In this document: positions 17,004-26,971 of the stretch, in pieces
How positions within the stretch are numbered: position 1 is the stretch's first letter
Layout: every line of letters starts with the position of its first letter
Source: Gaiellasilicea sp963761905
GTDB lineage: Bacteria; Actinomycetota; Thermoleophilia; Gaiellales; Gaiellaceae
DNA length: 64,000 bases
Reading direction: 5' to 3'
Assembly: GCA_963761905.1 (NCBI GenBank)
Contig: CAVXIQ010000007.1
Span: forward strand, 62,001-126,000
Program-made: the position numbers and the translations under genes
The notes under the pieces: model-generated
What the model saw: only the letters and a program-made list of their open reading frames with translations
Told to the model about the DNA's origin: nothing
The model's database searches: none

Positions 17004-20000
17004 AGACGTTTCCTCATGTTCCTCACGGTCGCCGCCGCCTGTCTGGGGCTCGTCGCCTCGAGCGTTCCGACCGCCCGACCGGCCCCTCCTCCGAGCAACA
17101 CCGCCCTTCCGGTCATCTCCGGAACAGCCCAAGCGGGCCAGACGCTGCGCGTCTCCACGGGATCGTGGTCGCCGCCCGCCTCGAGCTACCAGTACGCCTG
17201 GCAGCGGTGCAACTCGTCCGGGAGCGCCTGTCAGACCAGCCCGACGTCGACCTCGAGCGCGAGCTACACGCTGACCGCAGGGGACGTGGGCTCCAGAATC
17301 GTGGCGCAGGTCGCTCCAGATGGGGTGTGGAACCGCGCCGCAACCAGTCTTCCCACGGCGGTCGTGGCGGTTGCCCCGGCCGGACCGCCCGTGAACTCCG
17401 TCCGGCCCGTGATCTCGGGAACGACCCAAGTGGGTCAGAGCCTGCAGGTTTCGAGCGGAACATGGTCGCCGGTGCCGTCGAGCCTCCTGTACGCCTGGCA
17501 TCGCTGCAACTCGGCGGGGGCGAACTGCCTCCTGAGCCCGACGTCGAGCTCGACCCCGAGTTATCTCCTGACCTCGGCGGATGTCGGTTTCACGATTGTG
17601 GCGCAGGTGGCGCCGAACGGGCTGTGGGGTTCGTCGGTGAACAGCGCTCCGAGCGCGGTTGTGACAGCGTCGGCGCCCACGGGGACGCCGGTGAACTCGG
17701 TTCGCCCGGTGATCTCGGGCTCGGCTCAGGTTGGGCAGTGGTTGTCGGTCTCGAACGGGACCTGGTCGCCGACGCCGACGAGCTATGCCTATGCGTGGCA
17801 TCGCTGTAACTCGGCGGGGACGAGCTGCTCGTTGAGCCCGTCCTCGAGCAATAGCTCGAGCTATCTGGTCGGCTCGGGCGATGTCGGCTACACGATCGTG
17901 GCGCAGGTGGCGCCGAACGGGTTGTGGGGCTCGTCGGTGAACAGCGCTCCGAGCGCCGTCGTCGTCGGCTCGGCGCCCTCGGGATCGCCGGTGAACTCGG
18001 TTCGGCCGGTGATCTCGGGCACGGCTCAGGTTGGGCAGTGGTTGTCGGTCTCGAACGGGCTCGTGGTCGCCGACGCCGACGAGCTATGCCTATGCGTGGC
18101 ATCGCTGTAACTCGGCGGGGACGAGCTGCTCGTTGAGCCCGTCGTCGAGCTCGAGCTCGAGCTATCTGGTCGGCTCGGGTGATGTCGGCTTACACGATCG
18201 TGGCGCAGGTGGCGCCGAACGGGTTGTGGGGCTCGTCGGTGAACAGTGCTCCGAGCGCGGTCGTCGACAGCCTCGGCGCCGTCGGGATCGCCGGTGAACT
18301 CGGTTCGGCCGGTGATCTCGGGCACGGCTCAGGTTGGGCAGTGGTTGTCCGTCTCGAACGGCTCGTGGTCGCCGACGCCGACGAGCTATGCCTATGCGTG
18401 GCATCGCTGTAACTCGGCGGGGACGAGCTGCTCGTTGAGCCCGTCGTCGGGCTCGAGCTCGAGCTATCTCGTCGGCTCGGGCGACGTCGGCTACACGATC
18501 GTGGCGCAGGTGGCGCCGAACGGGCTCTGGGGCTCGTCGGTGAACAGCGCCCCGAGCGCGGTCGTCGTCGGTTCGGCGCCCTCGGGCTCGCCCGTGAACT
18601 CGGTTCGTCCGGCGATCATCGGGACGGCTCAGGTTGGGCAGTGGCTGTCCGTCTCGAACGGGACGTGGTCGCCCACGCCCACGAGCTACGCCTACGCGTG
18701 GCATCGCTGTAACTCGGCGGGGACGAGCTGCTCGCAGAGCCCGTCTTCGACCAACAGCTCGAGCTATCTGGTCGGGTCGGGCGACTTCGGCTACACGATC
18801 GTGGCGCAGGTGGCGCCGAACGGGCTCTGGGGCTCGTCGGCGACCAGTCTCCCGACCGCGGTCGTCACCGGCGACATCGTCCGGAACGCCCGTGAACACC
18901 GTTCGCCCGGCGCTCATCGGGACTGCCCAGGTGGGGCAGTGGTTGTCTGTCTCCAACGGGACGTGGTCGCCGGCTGCCTCGAGCTACATGTACGCGTGGC
19001 ATCGCTGCAGCTCGGCGGGGACGAACTGCTCGCAGAGCCCGTCCTCGACCAACAGCTCGAGCTATCTGGTCGGAACCGGCGACGTGGGCTACTCGATGGT
19101 TGCCCAGGTTGCCCCGAACGGCGTCTGGGGCTCGTCGGCGACCAGCTTGCCGAGCACGGTCGTCGGCGGGACAGCGGCCTCCAGCACGGGGACCGTCCCG
19201 GGGACGGGCCTTTACCGACTCGGGCCATCGTGGGGGACCGGGACGAACTACAACCGGTTCGCCTATTCGTTCTCCGGCCGCGACCACGCGGTCCAGTCGG
19301 CGCAACTCGCCGGGACGGCGCTCGTCTACATGGCGGGCGTCGACATCAGCACGCAGTTCAGCACCGGAGTCGACTACACCACGGCGTTCAACAACGGCTG
19401 GCTGCTCAAGGATGCCGCCGGCAACTACATGACCGGGTATGGCTCATACCTGGGCGATGTCGGCAACCCCGACTATCAGCGTCGGTGGGCGGACAACGTC
19501 GGCAACTTCCTTGCCCAGACGGGCGCGAACGGGGTCTACATCGACGACGTGCTCTCGAACATCTCGACGTGGTCGGACTGCAAGTGCTACCCCGCCAAGT
19601 ATCCGAGCTACAGCGCTTGGTCGAACGCGATGGTCAGCTGGGTCGCCTACATCGGGCCGGCCTTGAAGGCGCGTGGTTTCCAGGTGGTCGCAAGCGCGCA
19701 CGCGTTCATCCCGGGCGACCTCCGCAGTAACGACGGCTCGCTCGAGGCTGACTGGTGGCGGCAGCTCGCCCCCTACGTGACCGGGCTCTCGACCGAGTAC
19801 TGGTCGCAGAACCCGGCCAACCCGACCCAGGTCCGGACGACCGGCGGCCAGTGGTACCAGCAGTGGGACAACTGGCAGAACCTGGTCAATGTCGCCCAGA
19901 ACGCCGGGGTCGACTTCTTCGGGCTCACCTACAGCGGCTCCTCGAGCCCCGGGCTGACGCGCTACGCCAGGGGCTCGTTCCTGCTCGACTGGCACGGCCG

Positions 20001-20232
20001 CGGCGGGGCGGTCAGCATCGAGCCCAAGGACGGCTCCGATCCGTGGAATCCGGCCGCGACAACCGACATCGGTCTGCCGGCCGGCAGCAAGGTGCAGATC
20101 GCGCCGGGCGTCTGGCAGCGCCAGTACTCCGCCGGCGTCGTCGTCGTCAACTCGAACGGGTACGCAGTGACGGTCTCGGTCGGGGGAATCGCCCGGACGA
20201 TCGCCGCCACGGACGCGCTGCTCACTCCGTGA
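16989..20232 (+). CDS. secreted Ig-like-repeat protein with C-terminal putative glycoside hydrolase domain (GHL15-like), four frame breaks
   Basis: After repair this is 1,079 residues. A signal peptide (PQSRRRFLMFLTVAAACLGL) is followed by seven tandem repeats of about 100 residues (17097-19180), each with SVRPVISGTAQVGQ, a W-x-P turn, YAWHRCNSAG with a cysteine pair, GDVGYTIVAQV and APNGLWGSS. The C-terminal 345 residues resemble the hypothetical glycosyl hydrolase 15 family: NGVYIDDVLSN with a candidate catalytic Asp pair, FIPGDLRSNDGSLEADWW and FFGLTYSG. Breaks near 18058, 18190, 18268 and 18870 are each repaired by deleting one base; comparison with sister repeats shows the extra base directly. 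Probably an exported cell-surface protein; activity is unproven. Confidence 0.8.
17097..19180 (+). repeat. seven tandem ~300-bp repeats
   Basis: Units begin at 17097, 17394, 17694, 17994, 18297, 18597 and 18895, each at an Asn codon. Units 3 to 6 are nearly identical in DNA while 1, 2 and 7 have diverged, which indicates recent duplication or gene conversion in the centre. Unit 4 is 303 bases because of three extra bases and unit 6 carries one. Confidence 0.92.
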
Positions 20233-20263
20233 TCCGCAGGGAGAGCTAGCCGAACGACAGCGA

Positions 20264-20295
20264 GGAACGGGGCCGGAGACGGCCCCGTTCCTTTG
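20264..20295 (+). terminator. intrinsic terminator between the two convergent glycosidase genes
   Basis: GGAACGGGGCC and GGCCCCGTTCC form a perfect 11-bp stem with a six-base loop, followed by TTTG. It can serve the plus-strand gene and, by symmetry, the convergent one. Confidence 0.8.
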
Positions 20296-20400
20296 CCTGG
20301 GCGTGCAGAGCGTGCGCGCTCAGGGTCGAGAACGGCCGAGCGCCGCTCGGCGGCGGCGCTCGGAGAGCTGGGGATCGAGCCGGCCGGGACTCGCGCCTGC

Positions 20401-22263
20401 CTAGGCCTTCTTTCCGGAGCCGCGAACCGGCCCGACCGCCGGCGCTGCCGCCGTCGTGGAACCGGATGCGTTCGCCGCGATCACGATCAACCTGATCGTG
20501 GCGCCGACGTCGGCCTTGGCGAGCGTCATCGTCCAACCGGTCGCACCGGCGATCGATGCGCAGCCGGTCGACGAGCACCGCTGCCACTGGAAGGTGACGG
20601 AGCTCGGGTTCCCGGTCCACGAGCCGGCCGAGGCCGTCAGCGTCTTGCCCGAGAGCGTCGGGCCGCTGATCGCCGGCGACGCCGTGTTCGTGGGTGCGCT
20701 CGGGGCCGGCGGCGGGGCGGCGGCGACAGGGGCGACGACGACCGCGCTCGCAGCGCTGTTCGCCGACGTCGTCCAGATCCCGTCCGCGGCGACCTGGGCG
20801 ACGATCGTGAAGCCGAGGTCACCCGAGGTCAGGAGGTAGCTCGAGCTCGAGGTCGAGGTCGGGCTCACGACGCAGTTGATGCCGGTCGGGCTGCACCGGT
20901 GCCAGGCGTAGAGGTAGCTCGAAGGCGTGGGTGTCCACGATCCAGTGCTGACCTGAAGCGACCTGCCGACCTCGGGTGTCCCTGACAGGGCGGGCGGGCC
21001 GGAATTGACCGACGGGCCGGGCGCGGGCGCCACCGGCGCGGTTGTGGAGAGCCTGAGCTCCATCGCCGTCATCGGCGCGAGGGTGACGCTCGTCGTCGAC
21101 GAGCCGTTCGGAAGGAGATACGAGCCGCCGAGCGCGAAGGTCTGCGACGCGGACCGGCTCGAGTTCAGGAGCACGGTGCCGCCGCTGTACTCGCGACGCC
21201 AACCCGCTCCGACCGCGTACCGAGCACCGCTTGGAGTGCCGATGTTCCCGGTCCAGTCGCCGTTCCAGGGGTCGCCGGTGTCGAGCGGATTCCAGATCAT
21301 CCCTCCACCTCGCCCGTTCCACTCCAGGAGGAACGAGGCTTTCAGGTACCTGATCAGGCGGGTGTCGGCGCCGGAGCCGTAGTCGAGCGCGAAGAAGTCG
21401 GCGCCGGCGGTCTGGGCGGTCGTGATCAGCCGCTGCCACTTCGACCACCAACCGGTCCAGTCGCAGCCGCAGTCGCTGAAGGTCTCTGCGGTGCTGTTCG
21501 CGTTCTGCTGCCAGTACTCGGACAGAAGGCCGTTGACGTTCGGGCCGAGGCGCTGCCACCAGATCACGTCGAGCGTGCCGTCGTTCGACCTGACGTCGCC
21601 CGGGATGAAGTTCTTGGCGTTGACGGCGACATAGAAGCCACGCGCCTTGAGGTACGGACCGACGTAGGCGACGAAGGCCGACATCGCGTCGTTCCACGAC
21701 TGATGATCGGGGTACTTGGCCGGCCAGATGTTGTTCGTCAGCAGGCGAGGATCGCCGAGGACGTCGTCGATGTACACACCGTCCGCGCCGACAGATGAGA
21801 GGTAGGCGGCGACATTGGACGCCCAGCGCTGCTGGTAGGCGGCGCTGCCGATGTCGGCGATGAAGTTGTCCAGATAGCCGGCGTTGCGGATGTAGTTACC
21901 CGCGGCATCGCGAAGAAGCCAGCCGTTCGAGTTGGCCTCGGAATAGGAGACGCCGGTGTTCCAGTTGACGTTGACGTCAACACCGGCGTGGTAGACGAGC
22001 ACGCGCGTGGAGGCGGGAAGCGAGGCGGCGTTCGAGGCGTAGTTGCGGTCGACGATGACCGTTGGGTACCGCTCGTAGCCGGTGGCCGACGAGGTGAAGG
22101 CGGTGCCGCCGGTGCCGAGGCGCTGGATGGCGATGCCGGGGGTCGGACCGGTCCCGGAGGCACGCGCGGTGCCACCGGAACCCGGCAGGACGGTCGAGAG
22201 GACGGAGGCGAGAGCGAAAGCAGCGAGCGCGAGGCTCGAGCGACGGACGGCGGCGTTCGACAA
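20401..22263 (-). CDS. secreted putative glycoside hydrolase (GHL15-like) with C-terminal Ig-like repeats
   Basis: A 620-residue paralogue of the neighbouring repeat protein with reversed domain order. Signal peptide (SLALAAFALASVLSTVLPG), GHL15-like domain at about 40-420 (VLVYHAGVDVN, DGVYIDDVLGD, FIPGDVRSNDGTLDVIWW, FFALDYGSG), then two repeats: one close to the neighbour's type (YLYAWHRCSPTG, GDLGFTIVAQVAADG) and a second divergent one (FQWQRCSSTGC, KADVGATIRL), ending in a basic tail. The start is a TTG with GAAGGAG six bases ahead (22270-22276). No frame breaks were found. The shared conserved acidic residues suggest a catalytic domain, but no substrate is known. Confidence 0.85.
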   Translation of the reverse strand: MSNAAVRRSSLALAAFALASVLSTVLPGSGGTARASGTGPTPGIAIQRLGTGGTAFTSSATGYERYPTVIVDRNYASNAASLPASTRVLVYHAGVDVNVNWNTGVSYSEANSNGWLLRDAAGNYIRNAGYLDNFIADIGSAAYQQRWASNVAAYLSSVGADGVYIDDVLGDPRLLTNNIWPAKYPDHQSWNDAMSAFVAYVGPYLKARGFYVAVNAKNFIPGDVRSNDGTLDVIWWQRLGPNVNGLLSEYWQQNANSTAETFSDCGCDWTGWWSKWQRLITTAQTAGADFFALDYGSGADTRLIRYLKASFLLEWNGRGGGMIWNPLDTGDPWNGDWTGNIGTPSGARYAVGAGWRREYSGGTVLLNSSRSASQTFALGGSYLLPNGSSTTSVTLAPMTAMELRLSTTAPVAPAPGPSVNSGPPALSGTPEVGRSLQVSTGSWTPTPSSYLYAWHRCSPTGINCVVSPTSTSSSSYLLTSGDLGFTIVAQVAADGIWTTSANSAASAVVVAPVAAAPPPAPSAPTNTASPAISGPTLSGKTLTASAGSWTGNPSSVTFQWQRCSSTGCASIAGATGWTMTLAKADVGATIRLIVIAANASGSTTAAAPAVGPVRGSGKKA

Positions 22264-22639
22264 GAGATGCTCCTTCGGCGGTTCGGATTCGTTGTCGCTG
22301 GGGGCGGCGACAGACGATGTGTCGGCAGGGAGCGAGAGCCGCCGACAGTCCTCGTTCGAGTGAGGAACGGCCTAAAAAGGGGGATCTTGAGCTCCGTTGT
22401 CCTCGAGAGCCGCCGTAGGCCGTCAGGCGATCGAACCGACTGCCGGTCAGGCCCGACGATCAGGCGATCCACCGAGGAGAAGCCTCAGGGGGATTGCGAG
22501 GTGATCGGGGGGATCAGCACCATCAGGCATCGGCGCCGATCGAGGCAAGCAGAGCCTCGGTGGCCGCACGCTAGGATCGCTGCGTGCGCGGGCCCGGACG
22601 CTGTCTCTCGCTCGCTCGTTCCCCCAGGCGCACCGACGC
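22264..22639. other. non-coding divergent gap
   Basis: About 375 bases between the divergent TTG starts of the glycosidase and the GT-C gene. It contains the ribosome-binding site of the minus gene, a short imperfect inverted repeat around 22350-22370 (CCTC/GAGG) and an A5G5 tract near 22375. No promoter could be assigned with confidence. Confidence 0.4.
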
Positions 22640-24247
22640 TTGACGCGCCGACTCTCGTGGATCGTGCTGGCGGCGATCGTGCTGGGCGTGGTGCTGCGCC
22701 TCGCGATGTTCCTGGCAAACCGCTCGCTCTGGCTCGACGAGGCGCTGCTCGCGCTGAACGTGCTCGACCGCGATCTCGGCGGGCTGCTCGAGCCGCTGGC
22801 CTTCAATCAAGGAGCTCCACTCGGCTTCCTCGCGCTTCAGGAGCTGGTGGTCGCCGGATTCGGCGCGTCCGAGTACGCCTTCCGCGTCGTGCCCCTCGTC
22901 GCGGGGATCGCCGCGCTGCCGCTCTTCGCCGTGGCCGCGAGGCGGAGCCTCAGCGCGGTGGGCGCAACGACCGCCGTCTGCCTGCTCGCGATCGCCGAGG
23001 GGGCGATCTACTACTCGGCGGAGAACAAGCAGTACTCGACGGACCTCCTCGCCGCGTTGGCGCTGCTCCTGGCTGCGCAGCCGCTCGCGCGAGGGGTGCT
23101 CCGGACGCGAACCGCGATCGCGCTGGTCGTCGTCGCGGTTCTGGCCGTCGTGCTCTCCCACGCTGCGATTCTCGTCGCGCCGGCGCTCGCTCTCGCCGCG
23201 CTCGCGATCCGCGGGCGCTCGCAACTCAGCCCGAGGGCTCTGCACGTGCTTGTCGCAGGTAGCTGGATCGTGCTGGCGGGGATCTCCGGGCTCCTGGCGC
23301 GCAGCCAGCTCGCCAACCTCCGCACCTCGCTCTTCGAGGCGGCTGCTCGTCCGCCCGACGCCGGCGCGCCGGTCGAGCTCGCCGCAACCCCGATCGTCGA
23401 TGCCGTGCTCGGGCTGAAGCGGTTCGCCGAGGCCCAGGCGTCGCTGCTCGGCCTGCCGACGGACGGCGGCATCGACGCGATCGCCGCGGTGGTCTTCGCG
23501 GCACTCGTCGTTCTCGGCGCGGGCGTGCTCCTGCGGCGGAAGCCCGAGACCGGGCTGCTCCTGGTGGCGCCTGTCCTCGCGACGCTCGCCGTGATCGCGG
23601 TCGAGCAGTATCCGCTCCTGCAGCGCACGACGCTCTTCCTGCTTCCTTTCACGCTGCTCCTTGCGTGCGCGGGACTGGAGGAGATCGCCCGTGTCGTGGG
23701 CGGCGCCCGGGGTGCGGCCGCAGCGACGGTCGCCGCCCTCTTCCTGTTCGTGCCGGCCGCGAAAGGCGCGTTCGAGGATCTGGTGCGGCCGCGGCACTTC
23801 CAGGAGCTCCGGCCGGCTCTCGCCCGGATCCGGGAGGATTGGCAACCCGGCGACGCGCTCTACGTCCACTACGCCGCGCAGTACGCCTTCGCGTTCTACT
23901 CGCAGTGCGATTGCGTGGATCTCTCGGATCCTCGCGGCGAGGGCCCGCTCTGGCCTGCGATCCCGGTCGCCGATCCCTCCACGGACCAGTTTTCGCCGGC
24001 GCTTCGCTCGGCGCCGCCGACGCTGCACATCGGCGCGAATCCGGGGAACAGCCTCGAGGGTTACATCCGCGACATCGAGCGGCTGCGCGGTAGAGACCGG
24101 GTCTGGTTCGTCTTCACACACGCGAGCACTCCCGCGGAGGCGCGCATCGAGTACGAGCAGCTACCCGCCTACCTCGACGAGATCGGCACGCGGAAGGCCT
24201 CGTTCGAGAAGAACGGCGCGCGCGTGTACCTGTACGACCTCAGCTAG
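22640..24247 (+). CDS. GT-C glycosyltransferase, dolichyl-phosphate-mannosyltransferase (GT39/PMT_2) type
   Basis: A 535-residue membrane protein with about eleven helices. After the first helix comes the typical external motif SLWLDEALLALN, with the Asp-Glu pair of this family, then NQGAPLGFLAL and YSAENKQYSTD in the second loop. The C-terminal 150 residues are a soluble outer domain (YVHYAAQYAFAFY, two Cys in SQCDCVDL). The TTG start at 22640 is the only one that keeps the whole first helix. It would transfer a sugar from a polyprenyl carrier to a surface acceptor. The stop overlaps the convergent flippase by eight bases. Confidence 0.8.
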   Translation: MTRRLSWIVLAAIVLGVVLRLAMFLANRSLWLDEALLALNVLDRDLGGLLEPLAFNQGAPLGFLALQELVVAGFGASEYAFRVVPLVAGIAALPLFAVAARRSLSAVGATTAVCLLAIAEGAIYYSAENKQYSTDLLAALALLLAAQPLARGVLRTRTAIALVVVAVLAVVLSHAAILVAPALALAALAIRGRSQLSPRALHVLVAGSWIVLAGISGLLARSQLANLRTSLFEAAARPPDAGAPVELAATPIVDAVLGLKRFAEAQASLLGLPTDGGIDAIAAVVFAALVVLGAGVLLRRKPETGLLLVAPVLATLAVIAVEQYPLLQRTTLFLLPFTLLLACAGLEEIARVVGGARGAAAATVAALFLFVPAAKGAFEDLVRPRHFQELRPALARIREDWQPGDALYVHYAAQYAFAFYSQCDCVDLSDPRGEGPLWPAIPVADPSTDQFSPALRSAPPTLHIGANPGNSLEGYIRDIERLRGRDRVWFVFTHASTPAEARIEYEQLPAYLDEIGTRKASFEKNGARVYLYDLS

Positions 24248-25742
24248 CGCGCCGGCGAACGAGGGCGCGGAGGCGTGCGGTCGGCACGATCCGGATCGTC
24301 TCGACGAGCATCGCCGGCGAGATCGCGGCGAGGATCAGGACATACGTGCAGAAGAACAGGCCTCCCTCGATCACGATCAGGCCGAGAAGCTGCCAGGCTG
24401 CGGTCGGCGAGCCGAAGACCCCGATCTGCTGGAGCAGACAGACGAGCGCCGCCGCCGCCGTGGCGGCCAGCGCAGGCGGGAGCAGCTGGCGGACGATCCC
24501 GCCGAGCGGGACGCGCAGGATCGGGGCGGCGGCGTGCAGAGAGTAGGCGGCGACGACGAGTGAGGCCACGGAGAGCCCGGCGGCGACCGCGACGATCCCG
24601 AAGGGCATGGCCGCGAGGAGCGAGACGATCGAGGCGATCGCCGCCAGCCCGCTGATCCGGGTCAGGAAGCGTGGCGCGCCCGTCGCCTTGCAGAGCTCCG
24701 ACGCCGTCTGGGTGAGAGGCAGTGCGGCGGTCATGCCGCAGAGCGCGGCGAGAATCCGTCCCGCCTGGTCCCACTGGTCGCCGAGAAGCAGCAGCACGAG
24801 CTGGGCACCGAGCGGGACGAGCGCGAGGCTGATCGGGAAGACGGCCACGGCGAGGACTCGGAACGAGCGCAACGCTGCGGAGCGCAGCCGCTCCTCGTCG
24901 TCGGCGATCCGCGAGAACGCGGGGAAGAGGACGTAGGCGCTGGCAACGACGATCGGCGTGGTCGCCTGCGCCGCGAGACGGTGTCCGAAGCGGAACTGCC
25001 CGAGCGGGGCCACACCGAAGACGCGACCGACGAGCGCGATGTTCACCATCGCCCCGATTTCCCTCAGGAACTCGCTCGCGACGACGTGGCGCCCGAACGA
25101 GACGAGCTCGCGCCACATCTCGAACGACGCGAGTCGGAGCTGCGGCCGCCAGCGCGCGAGCACCCACGCGGCCAGCACCCGCACGATGGTCGCGGCGTAC
25201 AGCCCGATCACGAGCCCCCAGATACCGAGCCCTGCCGCGAGCAGCACGGTCGAGACGATCCCGTACGTGAGCATGTTGAGCGGGTCGACGATCACCCGCC
25301 GCAGGAACGAGAATCGACGTTGCATCAGCGCGTCCGGAACCGCCGTGATCGCATTGAGGAAGAGGATTCCGGAGAGGGCGGCGGCGGCGAGCCCGATCTC
25401 GGAGTCGTCGAAGTAGAGACCGACGAGCGGAGCCATCGCCAGCGCGACGAGCGACAGCCCGATCCCGGCGGCGAAGGTTGCGATCACAGCGGTCGCGGCG
25501 GCCTCCTCGATCCTGTCGCGCCGCTGGATCAGGGCGCCTTGCATTCCCGACTCCGCAAAGAGCGAGGCGAATCCGGGTAACGCCGTGGCCGCCGCAAAGG
25601 CACCGAAGACGGCCGGGCCGGCGAGCCGGGCCATGACGATGTAGAAGGCCAGGCCGATCGCCTGGGTCAGCGCGAAGCCGGCGCCGGCGATGCTCGCCCC
25701 GCGGACGACGGTGGCGCTCAGATCCGTGGGGTGCTCGCTCAG
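24240..25742 (-). CDS. oligosaccharide flippase (Wzx/MATE-like); non-standard start
   Basis: Polysaccharide-export protein of about 500 residues with 12-14 helices that should move lipid-linked repeat units across the membrane. The N-terminus has GASIAGAGFALTQAIGLAFYIVMARLAGP, typical of the family when split into its Gly-rich helix and the MARL loop; later come GVAPLGQFRFGHRL and FPAFSRIADDEERL. No ATG, GTG or TTG exists in frame before the first helix. A CTG at 25742, overlapping the upstream stop as CTGA after GGAAGAGCGAAG, is the best candidate; otherwise translation starts at an internal ATG near 25630 and loses helix 1. Confidence 0.82.
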   Translation of the reverse strand: MSEHPTDLSATVVRGASIAGAGFALTQAIGLAFYIVMARLAGPAVFGAFAAATALPGFASLFAESGMQGALIQRRDRIEEAAATAVIATFAAGIGLSLVALAMAPLVGLYFDDSEIGLAAAALSGILFLNAITAVPDALMQRRFSFLRRVIVDPLNMLTYGIVSTVLLAAGLGIWGLVIGLYAATIVRVLAAWVLARWRPQLRLASFEMWRELVSFGRHVVASEFLREIGAMVNIALVGRVFGVAPLGQFRFGHRLAAQATTPIVVASAYVLFPAFSRIADDEERLRSAALRSFRVLAVAVFPISLALVPLGAQLVLLLLGDQWDQAGRILAALCGMTAALPLTQTASELCKATGAPRFLTRISGLAAIASIVSLLAAMPFGIVAVAAGLSVASLVVAAYSLHAAAPILRVPLGGIVRQLLPPALAATAAAALVCLLQQIGVFGSPTAAWQLLGLIVIEGGLFFCTYVLILAAISPAMLVETIRIVPTARLRALVRRRAS

Positions 25743-26914
25743 CTTCGCTCTTCCGCCGCCGCCTCGCGGGCGCTCGTCCGACCCACCTCCTCGACGATAT
25801 GGGCGCCGACGCGCGCGGGCGCGACGTGATCTTCGAAGTACGCCGCGTTCGTCCGCGCGACCGTCTCCGCGAGCTCGGGCGTCGCGAGCCACGCCTCCAG
25901 AAGGTCGGGGACGGCCGCGTAGGCGTCTGCGGGGGCGACGCCGCCTTCCGCGGTGGTGTCGAGCTCGAGACTCAGGTAGTTGACGCCTGGAAGCAGGGGC
26001 TCGGGCCACTGCGTCCGCGGCGGCTGGTCGAGGACGAGGCAGGAGCCCAGCGCGAGCGAGCCCGTCACCCGCCAGGGGATGCAGTCGTGAACGCCGAGCC
26101 GAAGAATGTTCAGGCGCGAGCTCGCCGTCAGGCGCCAGAGCTCGTCGGGCGGCACGGACCGAGTGGTCGAGGGAATCCCGGAGCGCTCCAGCCGGCGGGC
26201 GATCTCGCCGCGGTCGCCGAGGATGAGGACGGCGAGCATGACCTTGGTGCCGCGCGTGCGCTTGACGGCTTCGAGCAGGCGGAGGTTGTGCTCGATCCCC
26301 TCCAGCCCTTCGCGCCCGCCCCAGACCCGGACGAGGCAGCAGAGGTCGTACTCCTTGAGCGTCGACCGGGCGGCACGCAGCTCCGGGATGCGCCCGAGCA
26401 CGCTGGGATCACCGTTCACGAGCGGGCGGACGTTCGGCGGATAGTCGACGGTGGGCCACCAGTTCGTCTTGAAGGTGAGGTCGCTCCATTCGACGAGCTC
26501 GGGGCTGCTCAGCTCCGGAAAGTCCATCGAGTCGATGCACACCTTCCGCTCCACGGCCGCTCGGTCGGTCAGCAAGTACTGGCCCGTTCCCGGATCGAAG
26601 AACGGTGAGGGCAGGCGGACGGGACCTTCGAGCGCCGCACCCAGTCGCTCGATCCCCCGCTCCACGGCGGGGCCGCCGCGTGGCAGCTTGAGCGGGTAGC
26701 CCCTGTCCTGAAAGCGCCGGAGCAGCCCGAGCGGGCGCGGGAGCCGCGACATCGAGGTGACGTCGAACTCGGCTCCGAGCTCGGCGCTCCGGGCTCGAAG
26801 CCCTTCGCGGTAGTACGCCTGGTAGCGGTCGTGCCAGGGCGAGAACGGCCGACTGAACGCGCGGACTCCGGCGAGCTCGGCGCCTGGCCCAGGCGTTCGT
26901 TGGGCGGGCGCCAT
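25739..26914 (-). CDS. uncharacterised glycosyltransferase-like protein
   Basis: A 391-residue soluble protein I cannot place firmly. The second half has a Rossmann-like pattern (KVMLAVLILGDRGEIARRLE, then LNILRLGVHDCIPWRVTGSLALGSCLVLDQ) that resembles the C-terminal domain of exostosin or CgeB-type glycosyltransferases, where a conserved region selects the sugar nucleotide. ATG 26914 gives MAPAQRTPG; in-frame sequence upstream is probably non-coding because asnB starts divergently at 26972. It is coupled to the flippase, so a role in surface glycan synthesis is likely. Confidence 0.6.
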   Translation of the reverse strand: MAPAQRTPGPGAELAGVRAFSRPFSPWHDRYQAYYREGLRARSAELGAEFDVTSMSRLPRPLGLLRRFQDRGYPLKLPRGGPAVERGIERLGAALEGPVRLPSPFFDPGTGQYLLTDRAAVERKVCIDSMDFPELSSPELVEWSDLTFKTNWWPTVDYPPNVRPLVNGDPSVLGRIPELRAARSTLKEYDLCCLVRVWGGREGLEGIEHNLRLLEAVKRTRGTKVMLAVLILGDRGEIARRLERSGIPSTTRSVPPDELWRLTASSRLNILRLGVHDCIPWRVTGSLALGSCLVLDQPPRTQWPEPLLPGVNYLSLELDTTAEGGVAPADAYAAVPDLLEAWLATPELAETVARTNAAYFEDHVAPARVGAHIVEEVGRTSAREAAAEERS

Positions 26915-26971
26915 CGGCTCATCGTAACCCGCGATCCTGGCGGCGAAAGGACGCCGCACTAAGATGCGGCC

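Noticed and set aside
17097..19180. Regular repeats considered as a CRISPR or satellite array
   Set aside because: Units are 300 bases, in frame and encode conserved Ig-like modules; no short repeat-spacer structure.
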